NCBI GenBank assembly: GCA_006386115.1
Contig: VFIW01000007.1
Coordinates: forward strand, 964,693-1,028,692
Length of the DNA stretch: 64,000 bases
Direction: 5' to 3'
DNA from: Globisporangium splendens
Lineage: Eukaryota; Oomycota; Peronosporomycetes; Pythiales; Pythiaceae
Part shown: one piece after another, positions 48,101 to 58,034 of the stretch
How positions within the stretch are numbered: the stretch's first letter is position 1
How the letters are laid out: every line of letters starts with the position of its first letter
Notes under the pieces: model-generated
Seen by the model: the letters and a program-made list of their open reading frames with translations, nothing else
Databases searched by the model: none
What the model was told of the DNA's origin: nothing
Translations under genes and position numbers: made by a program

Positions 48101-49042
48101 ACGAGCGTACCATCAAGCTCGGATAATACTGAAGACCTGATCGCTGTCACATGCAAATCAAGTGTACGGTTGTTCAAGTGGCCAGCGATTCGAAGCGCTA
48201 AGTTTCACAACTATTTGGCTCGCGCAGCAACGATTCCGTCTCTTTGCTTCTCGTTCAACGATAAATGCTTGACCACAGTCGGAGGTGAGGACGCAACGAT
48301 CATCCAATGGAGGTTGACACAAGGTAGCGCGAGTCCAGCAAGAAGAAGCCCTAGCAAACCGTCTCCGATTGCCCGAAAACGACCGCAGAGAGGTTTCGGA
48401 GATGAGTTTGACAGTGCTACCGTCGGGAACACGAGTCCAGTTCCTCCACCAGCGACTGAGAGAACCGATTCCAGCCAGCGATCGCCTCGGCAGCATTTAC
48501 GTCAGTACCGAGAGCGACTTGAACGAGGCGACGAACCACCGGAAGCAGCCCAATCAAAGGCAGACAACGTTTCTGACCATGAACAGCAAGAAGACGAGCA
48601 GGGTACAGCTGACTCAAAGCACAGCCAAGTCCTCTTCCAAGTGCGTGCAAAGCACGATTTTCAAGCCGAGAATCCTGACGAGCTCAGTATCGAGGGCGGA
48701 GAGATTCTGCGCGTGTTTTCTCGAGAAAATGAAGACTGGTGGCTGGGCGAACGATGTGATGGTGTGTGCGGCATCTTCCCATCCAGCTACGTCGAAGTCA
48801 TCGATCGTGACGATGAGTCAGCAGCAAGTGCAGCTGCAACAAGGAATTCGGATCCATCAGAGCTCGCAGTGGATGCAATCACTGAAGACGGTGTTGCTGC
48901 TGCTGCAAGTGCAGTTGATGACGTGGAGCAAGACGCACCAGGACCAGTCCCAGCGTATCGATATGTGAATGCGGCCGTCGATGCGCAAGCTGAGTTAGAG
49001 GCAGAAGGAGGGACCACCGACACCATTGACACCAACGATTGA
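45133..49042 (+). pseudogene. EML/EMAP-type WD40 protein with C-terminal SH3 domain, internally interrupted
   Basis: Exons are 45133-45136 (just ATGG), 45221-45521, 45610-45731 and 45815-49042. In order: an N-terminal helix; a HELP-like motif ('YLSTGEVLWFTAALVVLY'); two WD40 propellers with EML hallmarks ('GHSVAVRAISFSHDGKLIAS', 'SENTTSLVDIA', 'SVRLFKWP', 'TVGGEDATIIQW'); a Pro/Ser-rich linker; and an SH3 domain at ~48630-48800 ('ENEDWWLGERCDG' and 'GIFPSSYVEVI'). EML proteins bind microtubules. Three breaks occur: a tandem CGTT duplication (46440-46447) shifts frame; an in-frame TGA lies at 47297-47299; and a TAG at 47402-47404 stands exactly where the Trp of a 'VCIWDL' WD motif is expected. 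Homology continues in one frame after each. It is either a young pseudogene or a region with sequence errors. Confidence 0.8.
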
Positions 49043-49427
49043 GTGATTGCAAACAGCTCCACAAAAGTGTAGCCATGTTGTCCCGCTCAGAACCTACGAT
49101 ACAGCATATCTCAGATTCTCAGTCGTACAGTCTGCGCTTCCATTAGTAGCCTCTTGTGTTGTTTGCGCAAGGGAGTCTTCTATTCAGGGAGACCACCATT
49201 CCCGCTCGAACTTTCTTCTGGTGGACTTCGCAGCCACTCGTGCCAAAGAACGGCCATCATGTCTTCCGAAGGTGACGCGAAGCAACAAGATCGGTTTTGT
49301 GCATGTCGCGCGAAGGTCGTCCGAGCGAATGTAACGGAGGAGCTCGATGCATGTCTGAAGGCTCACTTCCGCATTTCGGACATCCGCCTGTGATCGATCA
49401 CCCTCCAGTCCCTCTGTAACAGCAGCC
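49043..49427. other. intergenic region upstream of threonine synthase
   Basis: About 385 bp lies between the 3' end of the EML-like gene and the threonine synthase start. Its only notable content is the short upstream ORF at 49259-49393. Confidence 0.4.
49259..49393 (+). CDS. short upstream ORF (44 codons)
   Basis: An ATG-initiated frame opens MSSEGDAKQQDRFC and ends 34 bp before the threonine synthase ATG. It could be an upstream ORF in that mRNA leader, a small protein, or chance. I see no homology. Confidence 0.25.
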   Translation: MSSEGDAKQQDRFCACRAKVVRANVTEELDACLKAHFRISDIRL

Positions 49428-51194
49428 ATGGTACACTACCGCAGTACGCGTGGCGGCATGCGCGACCTCACCTTCGAGCAGGCGGTGCTCACGGGGCTGG
49501 CGTCCGACCGCGGGCTGCTCGTGCCTGAGGACGGCCAGTTCCCGCAGCTGCCGGCGAACGCGCTGCACGACTGGTCCAAGCTCTCGTACCAGGACCTGGC
49601 TGTGCAGGTCATGCGCCTGTTTGTCGACGAGAGCGAGATCTCGACGCCCGAGCTCAAGACGCTCGTGCACAAGAGCTACAATGCGCAGACGTTCCGTGCC
49701 GAGGAGACGACGCCCGTGGTCAAGATCACGGACCAGCTGCTCGTGCTCGAGCTCTTCCACGGCCCCACGTTCGCGTTCAAAGACATCGCGCTACAATTTC
49801 TCGGCAACCTCTTTGAGTTTTTCCTCAAGCGCAAGAACACCGACAAGGCTGAAGGTGCACCAACGCACAAGATCACGGTTGTCGGCGCCACGTCGGGTGA
49901 CACCGGCAGCTCGGCGATCTACGGCCTGCGCGGTAAGGAGAACATTGAGGTGTTCATCACGTTCCCGCACGGCCGCGTGAGCGCCATCCAGGAGCGCCAG
50001 ATGACGACCGTGGTGGATGAAAACATTCACAACGTCGCTGTTGAGGTATGTAACGAACCATATCTTGCTGCAGAGTTTGTTGTCATTGTGTGAAGCTCAC
50101 ACTCGTGTTTCTTGCATTGTTACAGGGTACGTTTGACGATTGCCAAGCGATTGTGAAGGATCTCTTTGCGGATGCACCATTCAAGGCTCAGGTATGCTGC
50201 CAGAGCTCACTTTAACACAAACTTCCCTTTTTAAGAACTGACGATTGATGAAATGTCTTTATAGTACAACCTCGGAGCCGTGAACTCGATCAACTGGGCG
50301 CGTATCCTGGCGCAGATCGTGTACTACGTGTATGCGTACTTCCGCGCCAAGGAGCAGGGCGTCGAGAACGTGTCGTTCTCGGTGCCGACGGGCAACTTTG
50401 GCGACATCCTCGCGGGTTTCTACGCCAAGAAGCTCGGCGTGCCACTCGGCAAGTTGGTCGTCGCGACCAACGAAAATGACATCCTACACCGCTTCTTTTC
50501 CACGGGCAAGTACCATCGCTACAAGATCGAGCACACGATCTCGCCTTCGATGGACATTTGCGTGTCCAGCAACTTTGAGCGCTACTTGTTCGCGTTGTGC
50601 GGCGAAGACTCGAAGGTTCTGAGCCAGTGGATGCACGATTTCGAGAGCACGGGCAAGTTGACGATCTCGGGCGAGCTGCTGGAGAAGGCGCAAGAGGAGA
50701 TGGCGTCCTACGCCGTGCTCCAGGACGAGGTGCAGGCTATCATCAACCGCTACCAGAAGGTGCACCAGTACCTCTTCGACCCGCACACGGCGATCGGCAC
50801 GGGTGCCGCCGAACATTTCGGCGAGGCGTACCTCGCGGACTCGCCAAAGTCGGCGGTCGTCGTTGTCGGTACGGCGCACTATGGCAAGTTCCTGCCAGTT
50901 GTGTCCAAGGCGCTTGGTGTTGCGGAGCACGAGGTGAAGCAGCATCCGATCCTCAAGGCGCTTGAGAAGCTGCCAACGCGGTTACTCGTGACGAAAAACT
51001 CGAGCGCCGCCGTCGCACAACTTGTGCGTTCGACCATGAAGAAGCGCAGCGCACCGTCGTCGGCTTCGAGTTCGAGTTCGTCGCTGTGGCAGAAGCTGCT
51101 GCGTCCCGAGAACAAGTACCTCACTGCGTCTGCGGTGGTCGCGGCCAGCGCCGTCGCGTTCTTCGTCGTCAAGCGATCGTTGACCTCCAAGTAG
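49428..51194 (+). CDS. threonine synthase with C-terminal membrane anchor
   Basis: Three exons: 49428-50045, 50126-50191 and 50265-51194, encoding 537 residues in phase. It is a PLP enzyme that converts O-phosphohomoserine to threonine. It opens MVHYRSTRGG; the PLP lysine is K118 in 'PTFAFKDIALQF', and the phosphate-binding loops are 'GATSGDTGSSAI' and 'SVPTGNFGDILAG'. This is the fungal/bacterial ThrC type, not the plant SAM-activated type. After the catalytic domain there is a Ser-rich linker and, at ~513-530, a hydrophobic helix ('ASAVVAASAVAFFVV') followed by KRSLTSK. This arrangement fits a tail-anchored protein, for example at ER or mitochondrial outer membrane. That extension is not a usual part of the enzyme. 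Confidence 0.95.
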
Positions 51195-51426
51195 ATGACA
51201 TGAGTAGGTACATTAGAGCAATTAAACACAAACAAAATGCACAGCGCCATGCAAGCACACACACACATACAATTGCATTTTATAAAGGCATCAATAGAGA
51301 AAACAGGAATGAAAAATAAGTTAAAAAGCACACAGGAAGGATACGCACGCTCATCTACTACCTTTGGGGATGACCATTTTTCGTGTAGAAGCTCAGCATT
51401 TACTGCTTTACAGAGCTCCCCACGTT

Positions 51427-52803
51427 CTACAGGATGGTGCACGCGGAGGGCGACGCGCACACGCCGCACTGCGACGACTGCGACTGAGCCAGGAACGCTT
51501 TTTGATGCTGAAGCTGCAGGCTCTCGCGCGTCACGGTCACGGCGCCGCCGCCGCCAATGCTGCCATTACTTCCGGCAGTGCTATTTGGACCGGGCACGGG
51601 ACGGAAGCTCTGCTGCGAGGGCTTGGCGGCTTCTTTCGGCGCGAACGCGATGCGCTCTTTCGTGTACTGGTTCTCGTACGAATACTCGCCCGGTCTGATT
51701 AGCAGAACAATGGCAATAAAATGAGACTCTGAGGCTAAGCTCCTTTTCAAAATCATGCTTTAGACACTCACCTTGTGCGAGACAAGACGCGGCGCCATCC
51801 CTGCGGGAGCCGCGCGATGTTATGGTTCGGATTCGTGGGCGAGAGCAGTCGCCCCACAGGAACGATCAGCTTCTTGAACGCGTCGACGACGTTCGTGGCG
51901 TCGAGCGCCGAAGCCTCGAGGAACTCCATATTGTGCTTGGCGGCGAACCGCGCGGCTTCCAGAGTCGAGACCTCGCGCGATTGTGGCAGATGCGCCAAGT
52001 CGCACTTGTTGCCCACGAGGATAAGCACCAGGTTCTCGTGCGAGTGCTCGTGGACCTGCGCGAGCCAATTGGACACGTGCTCGAACGACTGGCGGTTCGT
52101 GATGTCATACACGATCATGGCGCCGACGGCGTTACGGTAGTACGCGGCCGTCAGCGACTGGAACCGCTCCTGACCCGCAGTGTCCCAGATCTGCGCCTTG
52201 ATGCGCCGATCGCCCACGCGGATCATCTTGGTCGCAAACTCAAAGCCTGTGCAAAAAGCCAAAAGCACATTAGGACGACTACGTGATAATGCGCGCATGC
52301 ATATGCAATGACATACCGACGGTCTGGACGCTCTTGGGCTGGTATTTGTTCTTCGTGAAGCGCATGACGAGATTCGATTTGCCGACGCCGGAATCGCCAA
52401 TGAGCACCACTTTCAGAATGTATTCTTGGCCGCCTGCATTGCCATTGACGGTGCTGCTTCTCATGGACGACATCGACGACGACGGACTATTCGCTGCCGA
52501 GTGCGACTGACCGACGCTGTGAACGCCAGCACCAAGGCCACCGCCACTGCTCTCGATCATGCTTATGGTGAGCGCTGGGTTGTTGTCGCGCCGCTGATCG
52601 TCCGTGTTGCACGAATTCGAGCGCCGCATCATGTCGCTTCCGTTCGTGGGTGCGCCGAGTTTCTTGTGCGCGACGTCTTTCGCCGTGATGTACTGCCGCA
52701 AAGGATCGAACTTGACTGTCGAAGGCTGAGGCGGGGTCGGAGGCGGTCGCGCGTCCTTGGACGCTGCTTTCTTTGGCTGCTGGTCTCGTGTTCCCTGCGC
52801 CAT
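51427..52803 (-). CDS. large Rab-family GTPase with N-terminal extension and CaaX-like end
   Basis: Three exons: 52803-52317, 52246-51772 and 51694-51427, encoding 409 residues in phase. Residues 1-125 are a disordered Ser/Asn/Pro-rich extension. The G domain (~128-300) is intact: P-loop 'GDSGVGKS' (136-143), '[12 protein letters not shown]', 'NKCDL' and 'ASAL'. The switch regions resemble Rab11/Rab4-type sequences. A tail of ~100 residues follows and ends [13 protein letters not shown]. The final C-T-I-L is a CaaX box with Leu, which favours geranylgeranylation, instead of the common Rab CC/CXC. A normal Rab has ~210 residues, so this one is nearly double. The role is presumably in vesicle traffic; the partner is unknown. 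Confidence 0.9.
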
Positions 52804-52913
52804 CTTCTCCTCTTGTGCTGACTGTCTATAGCAGCCGCAATATTCTAAACGCTGGAACAGTGAAGAAGAAAGAATACCGCTTTTTCGTGATTTTCCCACT
52901 TTCCGCAAGTCGC

Positions 52914-52942
52914 TTTTTTTTTTTTTTTTTTTTTTTTTTTTT
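52914..52942. repeat. poly-T run of 29
   Basis: An uninterrupted T homopolymer lies ~110 bp upstream of the Rab ATG (read as poly-A on the coding strand). Confidence 0.95.
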
Positions 52943-53114
52943 CCAATAGTGCAGGAACGAATGGACGGCGAACACGAAGAGGCACAGACACAGACGCAGT
53001 AGGCAGGAGCTCAACACGACGGGGATGGCGTCGCGAAAGAAAGCGAATGACGCGCACAGAGAGAGTCAAAGCGCTAGTGTCTGCCGCTTTGGTTCCCGGT
53101 ATGGAGCTTGGAGG

Positions 53115-53198
53115 GGGGGCTCTGGTGACGATATGGGAGAGGAAATGATCACGAAGGGGGGCTCTGGTGACGATATGGGAGAGGAAATGATCACGAAG
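53115..53198. repeat. 42-bp tandem duplication
   Basis: Two perfect copies, 53115-53156 and 53157-53198. The unit starts GGGGGCTCTGGTGACG. Length is a multiple of three. Confidence 0.95.
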
Positions 53199-54843
53199 AT
53201 GGAGCTACTGCACCTGCAGCTGCTGCGTGTCAGCCACACACACACACACACGACACGAAAGAGAGCGAGAGAGAGAGGGTCTCAGTCGCGATCGCGTCGT
53301 GAAGATACCGTTGCCACAGAGAACGTGTGTGATCCTCGTCTTCCTCGTGTTGCAGGACAGCGTTTTTCTTTTCTTTCGTTCTTCCAGCTTTGTTCCGTCG
53401 TGGCCCTGAAAAATGATCGAGCTGCACACACACACACACACGCCAAAACAAAACCTCTTTATTACGCTTAGTAGATGCTGTGTGAGCTAAGTGAAGGGTA
53501 CATCGATGTCATTGAAGTCCTCTTTATGGTGAGTATTGCGAGCTGAGAAGGTCTCGAAATTTTTCAGTCTTGCACACGAATGAGAAATCAGGGGAAGAAA
53601 ACCTGGAAGCAAACAGGACAAATGGTGGCGGTGACATGGAGACGAGCGAGATGACTGCGATGCTGTAGGGAATAAGACGCTCCGTTTCTCATCTTGCTGG
53701 GTGGCTCCGTCGTGCTCTTCAAGATCACCAAGCAAGTGCCAACGTTTACAACGGCTCCTGCGTTCAGATGCGAGACTGCAATGGCATGCTCAAAGCAGAA
53801 GAAGAGCGATATGAGGAGTCGTACTTGCGTTTATTCGATTATACCAGCTATTGTACATGCAGACTTTGTCTTGCAGAGACACGTCACGCGTTGATTAGCT
53901 GCTCAGGGAGACCTTGACAAGCTGATGCAGTCATGACCTCGATGATCCTCGCACGATGATTTGCTTTGTATTTTTGGGAGATTGAGGCTGCTTGGGTTGC
54001 TGTGTGCCTTTACAGCTTCAACCACATGGCAATGCACTGAGACCAAGGCAGCAGCATCCTTTTTTGTCCTGGCGAGTGAGGGCACTGAGGGATGCATTAA
54101 TACCCGCAAGTTGAGTTACGAGCAGCTGAGCACAAGTGTGCATTCCAGTCAACACGCGCTTTCACTGGGTTCACTGGCAAGTGAGACACTTGCAATGTCT
54201 TACGTTATGCTGCTGAAGTGCACTGTCCGTATTTACGGCAACCTGCCCATAGGCAAAATTGCCGTAAATATGTTGTTGTCCACTCTGCTCATCTGTCTCA
54301 TTCAATCCCCACACAATCAAGCAGCAAACAAGAGCAATCCAGGAGACAGCATTCCTTTCAAAGCTGATCTCATTCACGTACCAGGCAACCTCATGCAACG
54401 AATCTTGTAACAAGCATCCTCAATGCGTCGTTGACTTGAGCCATCTCAGCGACAGCATTTCACGCAATACCGTAAATAAGCTTCTGTAACACGGATTATA
54501 TCCATATTTACACCTAATCTCCCGTCGCAATCACCCACATCGACAAGCTCTGCGAAGTCACCCACCCATACACAAGTCAAGTGATTTTGGATGAAGAACG
54601 ACAACGCTGAGGCTCAACGTTCCACCCTCCAGCACAGCTATGCGCTTTCACTTCACGTCAACAGAAGAACGAGGAGAAAGGAAAGAGGACCACGACGACG
54701 ACGACGACGACGGCGGCGGTGATCGCTTCGCTCTCTTTGGAGAATCCAGCGGCACATATCGCAGCGATTAGTACATCTGCTTGAAGACGCCACCAAGAGC
54801 TACGCACACGAGCATTGCACAAGACGCAGTTTCTCTTTTGAGA

Positions 54844-57013
54844 ATGGACGCGTACGTGCTGCTCATCATTCTCGCGCAGGTCGTCTTCTATGCGGTGACG
54901 CTCACGTGCGTGTACCTGATGCGGCGCCGTGTCGCGCGCCTCGACGACGACAACGTCGTGCTCGACCGTGCGCTCCGTGAAGCGCTGATTGACGAGTAAG
55001 AAATCGCGAAATGGATGGATGCAAGGGACAGAGCATTCAATTAGAAAGACTATTGTATGAGAAGCTAATGCTGTGCGTGTGGGCTCATCGCTTCCTTGGA
55101 TGCATGCAGTACGCTGGTCGCCGAACACCGCATTGATGCCGCGACCAGGTACAGACCAGCTCCATTTGCGAACTGTACATGCTCGGAAATGACGTTGTGA
55201 TTTTGACTCGATGGCTCTATTTTGCATGGCGTATTGCATACAGGGAAGCGGAGGAAGGATTCCATAAGTGCAGCTTTTGTCTTTTCTGTAATTTCAAGCG
55301 GTTTCGGTACTGCGCACTCTGCGGCGAGAAACTCCGGGCGACGATCACGGACGCTCCTCAACACACACGAGCACGACTCACGAGCCGTCAAGGACGAGCG
55401 AGGTAGAGCAATATTACTTGGCCTTACTTTGTGCTAGCTTTTGGTGATGCAAGAACTAACTTGGCGTGGAAACTGTTTCTCAAAGGCGGCGAAATGAATG
55501 GACACGCAAGATTGATGTCAAAGGCCAAGCATTTTGGTACCAAGCTGGTTCTCTTGTAGACGCCGCCTCAGACGTCGGCTTTCCTGGTGTTGTCGTGCAA
55601 TTCCGAGCGCGCCAAGAGGTTGACGAAGATACCGGAGCAATGGAGAAAACTGAGACGCGAGACAAAGCGCTGTCAGTGGAAGATGGAGTTACTAAAGCCG
55701 TGAACAAAGCACAATGCTTAGACTCGGAAGTCAAGTCGATGACTCTACACACTGTGAAAGCCTCGGAGGTGAATGCTGCATCATTTCCCGATGGAAGTAG
55801 CCTCGGCTCGCAGGATCAAGTGAAAGAAGTGCTGGCGCTCGCCAACAAGGAGTTCCCAACAAAGTATGCGCACTTTGTCGTGTGCACGGCGTCACTGCTT
55901 GTCCCGGCCGAGGTCGAGTTCCTCAAGCTCTCAGTGCATCGCGACTTTGTGGTCGAAGAATCGATCGAACACATCAGCTGCATTGATGAAAAGCACATCC
56001 GCTCGATCATGCGGATAAACTTTGTCGACGAGAGCGGCGTTGACGCCGGCGGAGTGCACCGCGAGTGGTTCATGCTGTTGAACGAACTGCTTGTGGGACC
56101 AACCGCAGGGCTGTTCACGTGCGCAAACCCTTCGGACCAAACGTACTACCTGAACGCTAACTCGCAATTTGACAGTGGCGACGATCACTTGTCGTACTTT
56201 TACGCTGTCGGTCGGCTTGTTGGACGCGCTTTACTGGAAGGAGACACGCTGGGGTTCCATCTGTCGTTACCGCTACTGAAGATTATGCTGGGGATCCCCG
56301 TCACGTTCAGCGACTTGGCGTACTTTGACCCCGAGGCATACAAGAGCATGCTCTGGATCCTGGAACATGACGGCGTTGAGACTCTTGAGCTGAACTTCAG
56401 CGTGACAGAGAAACGAGGCGGCGAGGTCGTGGTCGTTGACTTGATCCCTGATGGCCACAACGTTGTCGTCACGGACTCCAACAAGCGACATTACCTCGAG
56501 CACAAGTTCCAGTACATGCTCTTTGAAAGCGTGGCGAGTCAGCTGTACGTGTTCTTAAAAGGAGTTTATGAAGTGGTTCCGAAACACTTGTTCGCACTTT
56601 TCGACCCGGAAGAGCTGGATTATGTGCTCGGTGGCTCGGATGAGATCGACGTGACCGACTGGGAAAAGCACAGCAAACACTCAAAGAATCTACGCCGTGC
56701 GCGCGCATTGCGCTGGTTCTGGGAACTGGTTCGCGATATGCCGAACGAGTATCGTCGACGGCTGCTACAGTTTGCGACCGGGTGCTCTCGAGTCCCGCTG
56801 GTCGGCTTCAAAGGATTGACCAGCTACGATGGCCGCATTTGCCCGTTCACACTGAAGGGCGTGGCGTACGATGCGCAGGACTCGTCGCAGTACATCCGCA
56901 GCCACGCGTGCTTCAATCGCCTGGACCTGCCACTGTACACGGATCGCAGCGAGATGAGGAAGATCTTGTACGCCACGTTGGACACGGAGGTGTATGGGTT
57001 CACGACTGCGTAA
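54844..57013 (+). CDS. membrane-anchored RanBP2-finger HECT E3 ubiquitin ligase, paralogue A
   Basis: Four exons: 54844-54995, 55110-55148, 55244-55402 and 55486-57013, encoding 625 residues in phase. The N terminus is a single hydrophobic helix (~4-26). A RanBP2-type zinc knuckle follows, with spacing C73-x2-C76-x3-N80-x6-C87-x2-C90. Next is a short basic motif with Trp ('RRNEWTRKIDVKG' then FWY), and a full HECT domain from ~270: 'RINFVDESGVDAGGVHREWF', 'YFYAVGRLVGRALLEGD', 'FKGLTSYDGR' and the catalytic Cys ~592 in 'SHACFNRLDLPLY'. HECT enzymes carry ubiquitin as a thioester. The anchor would place it on a membrane with the catalytic part in the cytosol. It is the most diverged of three tandem copies. 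Confidence 0.9.
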
Positions 57014-58034
57014 CCGTCGCGTCACGTTGGACGCATGTTGAAGTTGAAGTTCGTAATCATAAGTGCAAGGGCATACACTCTCTCTCTCTCACACAAACCA
57101 ATGCTATGTTACCGACGTATGTCCATGTACTCTCACCAAGAAAACCTACCTTCTCGACTGCATGTGTACAATCTCAGGTTGCGCAAGCGACCTATGCACC
57201 TGGGTACACATCGAGATGGAGCGCAACCTGCTTGGACTATGGCTGGACCAAGCCATCAAAATTTGGCATGCGAGCGCTGGACCGTTGAGAACACACCCAT
57301 CTCGCAACTTGTCCACCCTGCAATCGGAAGTTGACGATCGAGTCACCCACAGTCGTACACCACGAGCATTTGTTTGGCGGATGTGATGAGTGGATATGAT
57401 TCTCTGTGTGTTTGCGTAGCCAATAATGGATGGATACACTCGCCGCAATGAGTGGACGACTCGATGTGCAGCATGCACCGCAGTGTAAACTCCACAGCGT
57501 CACTAGTGAGCGGCAACATGTCTCTCTGCCTCCACCACGATACACACATACGCACAAGGCAGAAGATACGAGCCCACCACCATATATGGCGCCAGTTCGC
57601 GGCGACAGTACGCACATATCTCCAGCAGCACAAGCAGCCACGCAGACAGAAAAAGTACATGTCGTGCTGAACCCATTATCACAATCAAAACAGCTGAAAC
57701 AAGGCACCAAATTCATAATTCGATCGATTATGGTATCCAAAATGGACTTGCAGCACTCACCAATTGAAGAATCCCCTACTTGTCGAAAAGGTACCGACAT
57801 ATCAAAACTGATCTAAATAGCACCCATAATGACTCCACTCTTGAACTTTTTGGTCTGGTTTGCTGTTCTTCCTTCTACGGAACCGAGAGATACAGGAATT
57901 TGACTGGAATCACTCACACTTTGGCACGATGGATCGCGGCAGGAAAGGATGGACGCAGGAATGGCGACCGGATTTCCACCCGCGGCCATTTCTTCTTTCT
58001 TTCTCACTCTCGATCTGCATGGCCGCAGCCTGTC
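57014..58034. other. intergenic region between HECT paralogues A and B
   Basis: About 1 kb. It holds a short CT run near 57078 and otherwise nothing recognisable. Open frames lack homology. Confidence 0.4.

Larger units (their letters stand above)
52804..54843. other. gene-poor region with simple repeats
   Basis: About 2 kb separates the Rab gene and the first HECT gene. It contains a T29 run, a 42-bp tandem duplication, two CA repeats (~53235-53251, ~53425-53441) and a GAC repeat (~54692-54719). An open frame at 53025-53471 includes the 42-bp repeat as two 14-residue units, and another lies at 53961-54410. Neither has homology or codon bias, so I do not call them genes. Confidence 0.4.

Noticed and set aside
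53025..53471. 148-codon open frame upstream of the Rab gene
   Set aside because: Most of it is simple repeat (CA, GA, the 42-bp duplication), with no homology.
53961..54410. 149-codon open frame with a hydrophobic start
   Set aside because: Composition is like the surrounding non-coding DNA, with no homology and no splice context; a secreted protein cannot be fully excluded.
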